Assembly: GCA_046156035.1 (NCBI GenBank)
Contig: JBJXEW010000052.1
Span: forward strand, 76,233 to 140,232
Length of the DNA: 64,000 nucleotides
Direction of reading: 5' to 3'
From: JAEUIX01 sp046156035
GTDB lineage: Bacteria > Planctomycetota > Phycisphaerae > Phycisphaerales > UBA1924
The translations under genes and the position numbers were made by a program. Below the pieces are notes generated by a model. That model was not told the origin of the DNA and searched no databases. It saw only the letters and a program-made list of their open reading frames with translations. This document shows positions 26,101 through 33,584 of this stretch, one piece after another (position 1 is the first letter of the stretch; the number at the start of each line of letters is the position of its first letter).

Positions 26101-29100
26101 CGTTCTCGGGAGGCTCATTCGCCGCCGCGTGGGAACGAACGACACCACGTCGAACAATCTGATCACGGTCGAGGAACTCGAGTACGACGGCGATAACGCC
26201 GGCGGGAACAGCCTGCTCACGACTCGCACCATGTATCCCGGCGACGGCACGAGCAGGGAGACGACCTACATCTACGACGGGCGATCGCGTCTCGTCGGCA
26301 CGAACAATCCGGTTGCTCCACACACCGCGATGGCGCTCGACAATCGGGGACGGGCGACCGCCACCGGAATCTATTCCGACGCAGTGTCGGCTTCGACGAA
26401 CCCGCTGACGACGACGACGGCACGGTTGGGGTTGAGCGAAGACTTCTTCGACGCTCGCGGCAACACGTGGAAAATGGTCACCCACAACATCAGCCAGACG
26501 GGCAGCAACGCTGGCGACAGTCTTGAGAGTAAGCAAACGCTCAACTGGTTCGACCCGGATGGGCGGCTGATCAAGACCTTGGGCGACGAGCACGTCAAAC
26601 TGCGCTACAACCGGTTGGGCCGCCTGATCCAGCGATTCGAACTGGCATCCGACAACGACGACGGCTATGAGGACGTGTACGACTTTGGGGACGGGTGGGT
26701 AAACCTTGATGACGACACGGTCCTCGAAGAAGCCCAGACGCGCTACAACCCCTTCGATGGTCGGCCCGTGCTGAGTGTGCACATTGCTCGGTTGCCCGGC
26801 GACGACGAAACGCTGGGCGCGCTCGACCCCAATGGCACGGATGATCGCATTACCAATCCGGGGGAGGGTGAGCCCGATCTGGAAGACGGCGAGGTGCGGT
26901 TCATTTTCAAGGGGAGCGAAGTTCTTGGGCGCGCTCAGATCACAGCGACCTGGTATGACGCGAATCACCGGCCAGTCAAGGTGGCCAACTTCGGGACGGG
27001 TGCTGGTTCTGGCAACGCGGGCGATTTCACGTACCGCAGCCCGATCGATTGTGCGCCGACGGAATCGAGCGGTTCGGTCATGCTTACGACAACCGAGTAC
27101 TTCGAGATGACCCCGACGAATGCAGGGAGCATTGAGAGCAACGAGTGGGTGAAATACGACACCGGGCGTGTGGGCACGGTGACCGACGCTCACGGCCGCA
27201 AGGCGCTCAGCATCTACGACTCGGCCGGTCGCGTGCTCTCGGCCGTCGCCAACTACACGTACACGCCGTACACGGAAGGTCCGACGGACGTGTGGCCGCC
27301 CGAATCCTCACCCGACGAGAGCCGCGACAAGAACGTCTTCACAAACTACAAGTACATCCAAGGGCAGATGACCGCAATGTGGGTCGACGTGCGGGGGAAC
27401 GATTGGGCGACCGAAACGTACGGTCATATACGGCCTGCGGTTCCGGATACGACGGGGAGCACGAACGCGTCCGATCAGGTCACCCGCTACATCTACGGCG
27501 TGACGGCTGGAACCAGCCCCGGTGATTCGTTGGTGACGCGCGAGGATCTGCTCCGGCAAGCCATCTATCCGCCGCAGTTCGCAAGCCAGGCCGAGTCCGC
27601 ACGCAGGATGGACTACGCCTACAACGCGCTCGAGGAGCCCATCTTCGTCACCGATCAGAACGGCACGCAGATCGAGAACCGCTTTGACCTGGCCGGGCGT
27701 GAGTACGCCCGTATCGCCTCCATCGCTTCGGGTTCAGGGATTGACGACCGCGTACTGCGTGTGGACACCGCCTACGACGCACGCGGCATGACCCAGAGCA
27801 TCACCCAGATGAGCAACCCCAACGGAACGGGCGTGCTCGATCAAGTGCGGTACACATACGACGGCTGGGGCAACCTCGCGTTGATCCAGCAGGACCCCGA
27901 TGGGACGGCGATCACCGACCCGGCCAACACCGCCACCGCCGGGAACGAGGCCCGCGTTGCGTTCACGCACGCGCTGGACAGCGCTTCAGCGACGGGTGTG
28001 AACGCACGCCAGACCGTGAGACGCACGGGTCAGTCCGTGACCACGTACACAGGGACCGCGTGGGGCTTGAAACAGAGCGTCGCCTTCGACTTCGACACCT
28101 CCTCAAGCGACCCCCTGGCCGATCTCGCGGCGCGGGTCTCGGGTGTCCAGTCGTCGTTGAACGGGGCGAGTCTGACTGAGGCCGCGACGTACCCGAAGTA
28201 TCTCGGCGCCGAAGGTCTCGTGGAAACCGGTTTGCCCATTGACACCCGCAGCACCCTGGCAGCCGGCACCGGCGCGGCCATGTTCGATGGTTACCTCGAC
28301 CGCTTCAACCGGGTCGTGCGCTCGGAGTGGTCGCACAATCGTGCCGGCGAGAACACCTGGCGCTCGACCTATTCCGTCGACCTTGCGTACAACGCGGGCG
28401 GTGACCTCATCGGCTCGACTGATGCCAAGGCACCGGGCAGGGATGCCGACTACATCTATGACAACATGGGTCGCCTCGTGCGTTCCAAGGAGGGCACGCG
28501 AGAGAGCGGTGCCATAACGACCACAACCCGGGACGAGGTCTGGGGCACCGTAGATGGCTCCACCGTCACGGGCGGCCTCTCGCAGACGGGCAACTGGCTC
28601 ACGCGCAGCGTCGATCTCGCGGCGGTCAACGCCGACCCGGCGGCCACGCTGCTCGAGTCGTCCACCTACACCCTCGCCAACGAGTGGAGCACCCGATCGC
28701 TTCTCACCGATCCGGTGGAAGACCCTCCCGCTCCCCTGGTGCTGGACTTCACCACGGCCGGGTCGGCCCCCCTTGCGTACGACCCTGCCGGGAACCTCCG
28801 TGATGACCGGCTGCGCTACCGCTTCACGTACGACGCTTTCGGCCGGATCGTGGCCGCCCGCGGCCGCGTGCAGGCGAGCGGGGTGTATCCGCTGCTGGCC
28901 GAGTACCGCTACAACGGCCTGGGGCACAAGGTGGCTTGGCGGCACGCGGCGGTTGCGGGCGAGGTCATGACCGGCAGCGAAGCGTGGGTGCTTGGCGTGT
29001 TCGACGACCGCTGGCGGCTCATCGCCACACGGCCCGGCGATGCGTACGGCGTGCCCGATGACGAGCAGGTGGGCGTGCTGGACGAGACGTACGTCTACCA

Positions 29101-30466
29101 CGCCGCGGGGGCGGACGGGACGGGTGGATCCAGCTACATTGACAGCGTGATCCTGCGAACCAGGCGCAACGCAGCGGGCATGGACGGCTTGGTTTATTAC
29201 GCCCAGAACTGGCGCGCGGATGTGGTACTGCTGCTGGAAGGGCAGCACGTGGGATTGGAGGTTGAACGCGTGCGGTACTCCGCGTACGGCGTGCCCAGTA
29301 GCACGTCGCCGCTGGATTACAACCACGATGGGAGCGTCAACCCGGACGACGTTGGGGACTTCATCACCGACTACTACACCACCCCGCCGATCGCGTCGAC
29401 GGATTTTAACGATGACGATAACTACAGCCCGGATGACCTGGGCGATTTCATCACGCTGTACTACGACGACGGTCGGCCCGATGGTGGCTTGGGGCGGGGC
29501 CGCCTCGGTTCGTTCCAGATCGGCAACATCAAGGGCTACGCCGGCTACGAGTGGGACCCGGTGCTGAGCGGACCCGCCAGCGGCGAAGGCGAAGGAACGC
29601 TCGCCGCGTGCTACTACCACGTCCGCTACCGCGTTTACGACGCAGCGGGCGGACGGTGGACGAGGAGGGATCCTATTGGGTATGTGGCTGATATATCTCT
29701 CGTCCGATACGTGCTGTCCACTCCACTAACTGGAACGGATCCGAGCGGGCTGTACCCTTACGACGGTCTGTTGCCCCCAGGAGACTCGGACCGACCGCGA
29801 TGGGGACCCCCTAAGACGCAACCGCGAACTACCTACCCCAACCCCCCATCTGAACCCGTGAAGGGGAACAGGCCAATCGAGCACCCGCGGGGAGACTGTG
29901 GCATTACCATAAGACAATCGAAGGGGATACCGCCCCACAATTGGATAGAAATACGTGAGCCTGGGAACCCCAATGTCGATGGAATTGGCTTTTATCCAAC
30001 GCGCAAGAATCGCCCGGTCGACACTGGCACTCTCTATACACCCGGAGGGCAACCCACATCAAGGTGTAACACGATAAACGGACCCGACCCGCATTGTGGT
30101 GAGATGCCTACCACCATATGGCCATCCTATCCGACATCTACTCCGGTTCCGGTGAATCCACAACTCCCGTACGGAAGGCGCACACTTCGCCCAAACCTCA
30201 TTCCAATCGGAACCCTTCCCAACGGGTTCCCCCTCTTAGTACCCTCCGACAAGACAACGTGCAAGTGGCGGCGAGATTGTGTTCGTAACGCCACGCTAAA
30301 CTGGCGATATGTTATTCCCTTTCAGCAGTGCTGGACTGCCGTCGACGAAATATTGCGGCAGTGTGGAATGGAACGCGGGCCTGGCACACCTGTGGCGCCA
30401 AACGGCCAGCCGGGGAACCCCGAGACCCTAGTGCCGCGGCCGGACTTTCCGTCCCCGAGACACTAA
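23117..30466 (+). CDS. Giant secreted RHS-repeat protein 1 with dockerin-like insert and variable tip
   Basis: The protein has 2,449 residues. A signal peptide (MRTRLAGMCFVGGLLLALANS) is followed by a beta-rich N-terminal region shared with RHS protein 2 (GVSLDGTL- and DGYQGLNWFQ-type motifs) and many YD/RHS repeats (YDxxGRL, YDNMGRLVRS, YNGLGHKVAW). At about 2067-2115 two calcium-binding EF-hand/dockerin-like motifs are inserted (DYNHDGSVNPDDVGDF, DFNDDDNYSPDDLGDF). The core closes with YHVRYRVYDAAGGRWTRRDPIGY, and a unique tip of about 235 residues begins near TDPSGL. In the tip, PHNWIEI with a His (about 2273) and QQCWTAVDEIL with a Cys (about 2404) resemble a permuted papain/NlpC-like His-then-Cys arrangement. 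Base composition drops at the tip. Polymorphic toxin delivery is inferred. The ankyrin gene 24 bp downstream is the candidate immunity gene. Confidence 0.9.
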   Translation: MRTRLAGMCFVGGLLLALANSKGAEPILSIHEASLTTYKATTATSVQDAFPRAANRGVGLDGTLRAPATFDWAINGNPFEATREGEWNGSLRLSTGAFAPTTVDLALPAEIPWIIGRTYNPRQADGETLRTSDGYQGLNWFQTSQPEIVVYRAVNASTKSADDLVYIVYGADRYIEFKRAATDSDAFRGVNGAAGIILYREATETDGDTYTYYDPHGLATWFFGEDEEYDAAKHQIWKIVNAAGICAHVGSPDTPGTEPTNAFDGAESGYCAHGGITVAYDSKGRRFDYGYNQDCTETNTPLRLARIDVTDQYRDWSDPQVIASVLYNYYPAPDPAYVALSVEGNLKSVYTTWHSRTTNYGKVEERHYRYYTVAEAGRAGLVKMVVERDGAREADWSGDQCRNYSSSGYNALTATHDVSDDTMKPYSDAYFTYHSDATVATAFFNGECGCGGGSNGLRTYTYQGNNGTLASATSGYDAAWASRVIVQPPTGGAWLTQYFDELGQALSAVFSDVDPASSGTTDRWVAAVERGSSGGVASVATPAAVATYTHNDSSTIWSGAIALRTDAGLITLTERVSDTSSAFLGFERARKETVGSGGTPAYTTWTDHTSKSMPVTTATPAVDLIRPLVSEQRRYHTATSNATTSGTFDSTGTTYSVWSTSGTLDTQRLAIKRVDTSPPTIATTTNGSGEGEPTSVFFRPNGTPIFSLTARGILTYVKYRDGQVVKRIEDASLEEVASDPSDPDDPEDYDFPSGGSQTTGGAGPQNLTSTSSYLPSGQPRGVKTPDGQIRLTGQYPLHNGQSMKVSTAITNYGHDGGGPGGPDGHTTPEDEIDDTEDSCWDFGGSPCGTLLTDGGKPSATFSLGMPDGTHGFPMSGLTLGSGGNQAMTNVEPIPGPACGVIDDPLKLADALGIKGAGGPVRFSAYTRFIYDKTGNKLLEKQQFHRIPHLTSTTVPSGLLGTLGDDYDRETMAYDDLGRLVRHVDMTGTITRFEYDVLGRLIRRRVGTNDTTSNNLITVEELEYDGDNAGGNSLLTTRTMYPGDGTSRETTYIYDGRSRLVGTNNPVAPHTAMALDNRGRATATGIYSDAVSASTNPLTTTTARLGLSEDFFDARGNTWKMVTHNISQTGSNAGDSLESKQTLNWFDPDGRLIKTLGDEHVKLRYNRLGRLIQRFELASDNDDGYEDVYDFGDGWVNLDDDTVLEEAQTRYNPFDGRPVLSVHIARLPGDDETLGALDPNGTDDRITNPGEGEPDLEDGEVRFIFKGSEVLGRAQITATWYDANHRPVKVANFGTGAGSGNAGDFTYRSPIDCAPTESSGSVMLTTTEYFEMTPTNAGSIESNEWVKYDTGRVGTVTDAHGRKALSIYDSAGRVLSAVANYTYTPYTEGPTDVWPPESSPDESRDKNVFTNYKYIQGQMTAMWVDVRGNDWATETYGHIRPAVPDTTGSTNASDQVTRYIYGVTAGTSPGDSLVTREDLLRQAIYPPQFASQAESARRMDYAYNALEEPIFVTDQNGTQIENRFDLAGREYARIASIASGSGIDDRVLRVDTAYDARGMTQSITQMSNPNGTGVLDQVRYTYDGWGNLALIQQDPDGTAITDPANTATAGNEARVAFTHALDSASATGVNARQTVRRTGQSVTTYTGTAWGLKQSVAFDFDTSSSDPLADLAARVSGVQSSLNGASLTEAATYPKYLGAEGLVETGLPIDTRSTLAAGTGAAMFDGYLDRFNRVVRSEWSHNRAGENTWRSTYSVDLAYNAGGDLIGSTDAKAPGRDADYIYDNMGRLVRSKEGTRESGAITTTTRDEVWGTVDGSTVTGGLSQTGNWLTRSVDLAAVNADPAATLLESSTYTLANEWSTRSLLTDPVEDPPAPLVLDFTTAGSAPLAYDPAGNLRDDRLRYRFTYDAFGRIVAARGRVQASGVYPLLAEYRYNGLGHKVAWRHAAVAGEVMTGSEAWVLGVFDDRWRLIATRPGDAYGVPDDEQVGVLDETYVYHAAGADGTGGSSYIDSVILRTRRNAAGMDGLVYYAQNWRADVVLLLEGQHVGLEVERVRYSAYGVPSSTSPLDYNHDGSVNPDDVGDFITDYYTTPPIASTDFNDDDNYSPDDLGDFITLYYDDGRPDGGLGRGRLGSFQIGNIKGYAGYEWDPVLSGPASGEGEGTLAACYYHVRYRVYDAAGGRWTRRDPIGYVADISLVRYVLSTPLTGTDPSGLYPYDGLLPPGDSDRPRWGPPKTQPRTTYPNPPSEPVKGNRPIEHPRGDCGITIRQSKGIPPHNWIEIREPGNPNVDGIGFYPTRKNRPVDTGTLYTPGGQPTSRCNTINGPDPHCGEMPTTIWPSYPTSTPVPVNPQLPYGRRTLRPNLIPIGTLPNGFPLLVPSDKTTCKWRRDCVRNATLNWRYVIPFQQCWTAVDEILRQCGMERGPGTPVAPNGQPGNPETLVPRPDFPSPRH

Positions 30467-30490
30467 AACTCTAGGAGTAGTGATACGGCC

Positions 30491-31222
30491 ATGGTCGCGA
30501 ACAAACACACTCTATGGATTTGGTCCCTGTGCTGCGGGGTGGTAGTAATTGTTTTGTACATGTGCGTGCGCGTTGGATTTGTCGATAGTAATATTCAAGC
30601 GGTGTGCCGCGCGGCAGCGGGCGGCGACCTCGTTTCGATGCGAAAAATCATTGCGGCGCACCCGGGCTTGATTAACCTTCCATGCAGTGTGCCCGAGGCC
30701 GAGCCCTATCCAACGCAGACCCCCTTGGTCGCGGCGGTCCTTGGTAATCAGCCGGACACGGTGTTAGAGCTGTTGCGGCTAGGCGCCGCGGTGGACCAAG
30801 TCGACGGATATGGGCGAACGGCTCTGTACATCGCAGTGGAGCACCGGTACTCGGGACTCGCCACGGTGCTGGCAGACGCTGGCGCAGATCCCAATATTGT
30901 TCCGAAGATGGGTATGTCACCATTTGCCGTCGCGATCCGTTCTAAGGACATTAATCTCGTAAAAAACCTTCTCGCAAATGGGGCCGATGTCAATCCTAGG
31001 TCGGGCGGATCGCCACTCGGAGAAGCCATAAGTTCTGACAGCGTGGAAATGTTGCGTGTCTTGGTAGAGGCCGGCGCAAGGCCGGAATGTCAATCATGGC
31101 CCATTTTCGTATTGGAGGAGCGCGTGAGTATGCGGAGCGCCGGAGTTCGGGAGTATTGGAAGTCCATTCAAACGTCAGAGCGATCCGGCACCGTTGCCCC
31201 GTGCGATCAAGGCATTCCCTAG
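30491..31222 (+). CDS. Membrane-anchored ankyrin-repeat protein, candidate immunity protein
   Basis: The protein has 243 residues. It has an N-terminal TM (about 9-29) then four to five ankyrin repeats (GGDLVSMRKIIAAHPGLI; TPLVAAVLGNQPDTVLELLRLGAAV; GRTALYIAVEHRYSGLATVLADAGAD; SPFAVAIRSKDINLVKNLLANGADV; PLGEAISSDSVEMLRVLVEAGA). It begins 24 bp after the RHS 1 stop with AGGAG upstream and shares the lower GC of the RHS tip. Ankyrin proteins are an established class of immunity proteins next to polymorphic toxins, so neutralising the RHS 1 tip is a reasonable inference. An RHS fragment begins one base after its stop codon. Confidence 0.8.
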   Translation: MVANKHTLWIWSLCCGVVVIVLYMCVRVGFVDSNIQAVCRAAAGGDLVSMRKIIAAHPGLINLPCSVPEAEPYPTQTPLVAAVLGNQPDTVLELLRLGAAVDQVDGYGRTALYIAVEHRYSGLATVLADAGADPNIVPKMGMSPFAVAIRSKDINLVKNLLANGADVNPRSGGSPLGEAISSDSVEMLRVLVEAGARPECQSWPIFVLEERVSMRSAGVREYWKSIQTSERSGTVAPCDQGIP

Positions 31223-32639
31223 CCGCGGCGATGGCGGTCGAGGTCATGACCGGCAGCGAGTCATGGGTGTTTGGCGTGCTTGACGACCGCTGGCGTCTCA
31301 TCGCCACGCGGCCGGGGGATGCGGAGGGCGTGCCCGATGACGAGCTGGTCGCCGCCCCGACTCCCAGGAGGTTGGCGGCCATGTCCCTAAGCGAGTCGCA
31401 TTCCTCAGGAGTCCAGATTAAGAGCTCCTTCAACAACCCCAGCAGCAGACTCACAGGCGGGGTACAGACCTGTGCGAGGCGGCAGGACGTGTAGCAGTGT
31501 TGATACTTGTCGTCTCCCGTGTGTTCTCCGCACGGGCCCCTGAGTACGCAGGTGAGCATCGCAGCACACGCCACACCCATGTTGTCCGACGGCAAGGAGC
31601 CCGGTTGATCGACCCGTGGGGCCATGCCGGGGCCGCTGACGCCAGGCCAGCGCTCTGAGTCCATGGCCCTGGTGTCGCGGTTCTGTGGGAAGCATGCCGC
31701 GGCGAGGAAGAGATCGTTCTCCGCGTTGCCCCAGCGGCCCTGACTGGTCCAATACGCGGCCCGGCTCTGCAAGAAGACTCCGAGCAGTTGGCGACGGGTC
31801 AGGCTCGCAAGGTCCGAACCGCTCCGCACCGCGATCGTCGGCGTGCCCAGCGTGGCGCTGTACTCTTCGTCGGACTGGCTGAGGAACGACCCGCCGCCGG
31901 CATCGTACTTGACGCTGGTGGCCTCAAGGTTGAAACGCTTGCGCCCGTCGTCCCAGCGCGTCCAGAAGTGGTCCTTCGAGACCACGCCCTTGAGCGGCCA
32001 CCCGAGTCGGTGCGCGATGGACAGGTACACCACAGGCATGGAGGCGCATGTACCGGTCTTGGAGTCGATGGCGCCGTGCACAAAGTGCTGCTCGGGTTTG
32101 CTCAGGTCGAGGGGTTCCTTCGTGTAACGCAGGCCGATGCGTGGACCCGCGAGGGCCACCGCCATGCCGCCCGCCCGCCACAGGTCGGGATCGTGGATGT
32201 ACACGGGCTCGTCGCGTGCCGTTGGCTCCGCCGCGGCGTTGCCCGCAGCGATGCGCTGTGCCCACTCGTCCACCGTCGCGGCGTACCGCTTCACGTCGAG
32301 CGCTTCGAGGCCAGGTATGCCTCTGGCCACCGCGAGGTTCATCACTAGCGGGTCTACGGCATCCAGTTCTGCATCGGACATCGCGGCCAGTTCTGCGGGC
32401 GTGCTGGCAATCGCATCCGCCAGCGGAGCGGTGCTGTTGGGTGCAGGCTTCTCGCGGCCTCGCGGCGGTGCTCCTGAAGCAGTGGCGGCCGTTGGTGTGG
32501 GGTCGCCAGCGGGCATCGCAATGACGAGCGTCAGTGCCGCCGAAGCCAAGGCAACAGCCGCATAGCCGAGCGCGACCCGTCCCCATTGAATAGGGGCCGC
32601 TTGAACCACGCTCGGTCCTGGTGCGGTGTGCCTCCGCAT
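30996..32639 (-). CDS. Mosaic ORF: membrane-anchored transglutaminase-like protein joined to an RHS-tip-like segment; true 3' end lost
   Basis: The open frame is 547 codons. Residues 20-45 are a TM. Residues 180-260 form a transglutaminase-like domain with the Cys in GTCASMPVVYL and the His in KDHFWTRWDDG. After residue 330 the protein changes character to a Cys-rich segment (DKYQHCYTSCRLAQVC, CDSLRDMAANLL) of the kind found at the tips of planctomycete RHS proteins. From about residue 430 the frame simply runs antisense through the orphan RHS fragment and then through the 3' end of the ankyrin gene, so those last 115 or so residues are not meaningful. The native stop has been lost, and the genuine part is about 31350-32639. 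It is probably a broken or chimeric gene. Confidence 0.55.
   Translation of the reverse strand: MRRHTAPGPSVVQAAPIQWGRVALGYAAVALASAALTLVIAMPAGDPTPTAATASGAPPRGREKPAPNSTAPLADAIASTPAELAAMSDAELDAVDPLVMNLAVARGIPGLEALDVKRYAATVDEWAQRIAAGNAAAEPTARDEPVYIHDPDLWRAGGMAVALAGPRIGLRYTKEPLDLSKPEQHFVHGAIDSKTGTCASMPVVYLSIAHRLGWPLKGVVSKDHFWTRWDDGRKRFNLEATSVKYDAGGGSFLSQSDEEYSATLGTPTIAVRSGSDLASLTRRQLLGVFLQSRAAYWTSQGRWGNAENDLFLAAACFPQNRDTRAMDSERWPGVSGPGMAPRVDQPGSLPSDNMGVACAAMLTCVLRGPCGEHTGDDKYQHCYTSCRLAQVCTPPVSLLLGLLKELLIWTPEECDSLRDMAANLLGVGAATSSSSGTPSASPGRVAMRRQRSSSTPNTHDSLPVMTSTAIAAARECLDRTGQRCRIALTFEWTSNTPELRRSAYSRAPPIRKWAMIDIPALRRPLPRHATFPRCQNLWLLRVAIRPT
31224..31349 (+). pseudogene. Orphan RHS-core fragment 1
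   Basis: This stretch repeats 28945-29072 of RHS gene 1 at high identity and encodes EVMTGSESWVFGVLDDRW and RLIATRPGDAEGVPDDELV, against EVMTGSEAWVLGVFDDRW in the intact gene. It has no start of its own, breaks off at about 31349, and starts immediately after the ankyrin stop. It is a remnant of an RHS core left by recombination or duplication. Confidence 0.8.
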
Positions 32640-32788
32640 GGCGTGAATCTACACATCGACCGGTCGAAGTGCAAGCGACGTTCCAAGGCAAACCCAATCC
32701 CGGTCGCAACGCGCAATCGACTGGCTGTCGTCACGGCCGCGTACGAGCCGTTGAACGCTGGGTATGGATTGTCGCACGAGGCGACCCG

Positions 32789-32935
32789 GACTACTACCTC
32801 CAGAACTGGCGTGCGGACGTGGTGGCTGTTGTCGCGGGCCACAACGCCGTGACCGGTGGCGGAACCGCGTTCGGGGCCGCGATCCTGGAGCGGATCACGT
32901 CCTCGGCATATGGCGTGCCGCGGCTGCCCCTCCCG
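32789..32935 (+). pseudogene. Orphan RHS-core fragment 2
   Basis: This stretch encodes DYYLQNWRADVVAVVAGHN and ILERITSSAYGVPR, matching 29190-29300 of RHS gene 1 (YYAQNWRADVVLLLEGQH...VRYSAYGVPS) but diverged and with an insertion. It is collinear with orphan fragment 1 (both plus strand, same order as in the intact gene), with the minus-strand mosaic gene lying between them. Confidence 0.7.
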
Positions 32936-33584
32936 GAGGTGGCGTTGAGTTCAGCGGTGCTGTCCTCGTCCAAGCCGGTCCGGCATCGGGGTGACAGGAC
33001 CCCAATAGAACTTTTCTTGGAATGCGTTAGGGGATGGGAGGCCTCGACCCGTGGTCTCTTCGGAACTGATGCTCCCTGTGGCTCAGCGAGTCGGCCATAC
33101 CCCATCGTCAAGTTCGCCTGAGTTGCCCCTGCTGGGCGACCCGGACGAACAACCGTCCATCCTGGGCGAGCGCTTGCAGCACGCAGAGAGGGATTACGAT
33201 GGTTGTAAGCCCATAGAACTCGAACTCGATCGGGAGTAATCCGGACGGTCATCCTCGCACTGCTCCACCACCGCCCGCCCGCGGTACGCATCGTGGTCGA
33301 ATCCCTCACCTTGCTCAGCCTCGTTGGACCTTCGCGGGATCACCGGCTCAATCCTCCGGCTCGACAGCCACGCCCGTAGCGACCCGGCGCCGAAGCCCTT
33401 GTTCCCCGCCAGATTGTGGGGGCGTGCCGGTTGCCCAGGGGCTTCCTGCGTCGTGCGATCGAGTTGCCATCGCTGCTCCACTCACAGCCGGCCACGCCGG
33501 ACAGCCATTTCGCACGTATAATCGGCCGAAGGCACTAGTATCATCTTGAATCTATCACATGCTGACTTTCAAGGTTGCTGAGAC
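32936..33584. other. Gene-poor region with IS remnant, upstream of the carbamoyltransferase cassette
   Basis: These 649 bp hold no intact gene. They contain the IS5-like transposase remnant listed separately. The final 100 bp before the carbamoyltransferase start are distinctly AT-richer and should carry the promoter of that cassette, although I cannot assign -35/-10 boxes. Confidence 0.55.
33236..33475 (-). mobile_element. IS5-family transposase remnant (C-terminal fragment)
   Basis: The minus-strand frame reads PHNLAGNKGF, SLRAWLSSRRIEPVIPRRSN, FDHDAYRGRAVVEQC. This closely follows the IS5-family DDE transposase pattern LAGDKGYDS...LRRRGIRPVIPRR...FDRELYRERNVVERC. The glutamate of the DDE triad in VVEQC is retained, and the upstream two-thirds of the gene is missing. 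No terminal inverted repeats were identified. It is a dead remnant beside the scrambled RHS cassettes. Confidence 0.75.

Noticed and set aside
30996..31349. The C-terminal 115 or so residues of the mosaic minus-strand ORF as real protein
   Set aside because: They are the exact antisense of an RHS fragment and of the ankyrin gene end, so the reading frame is open there by chance.
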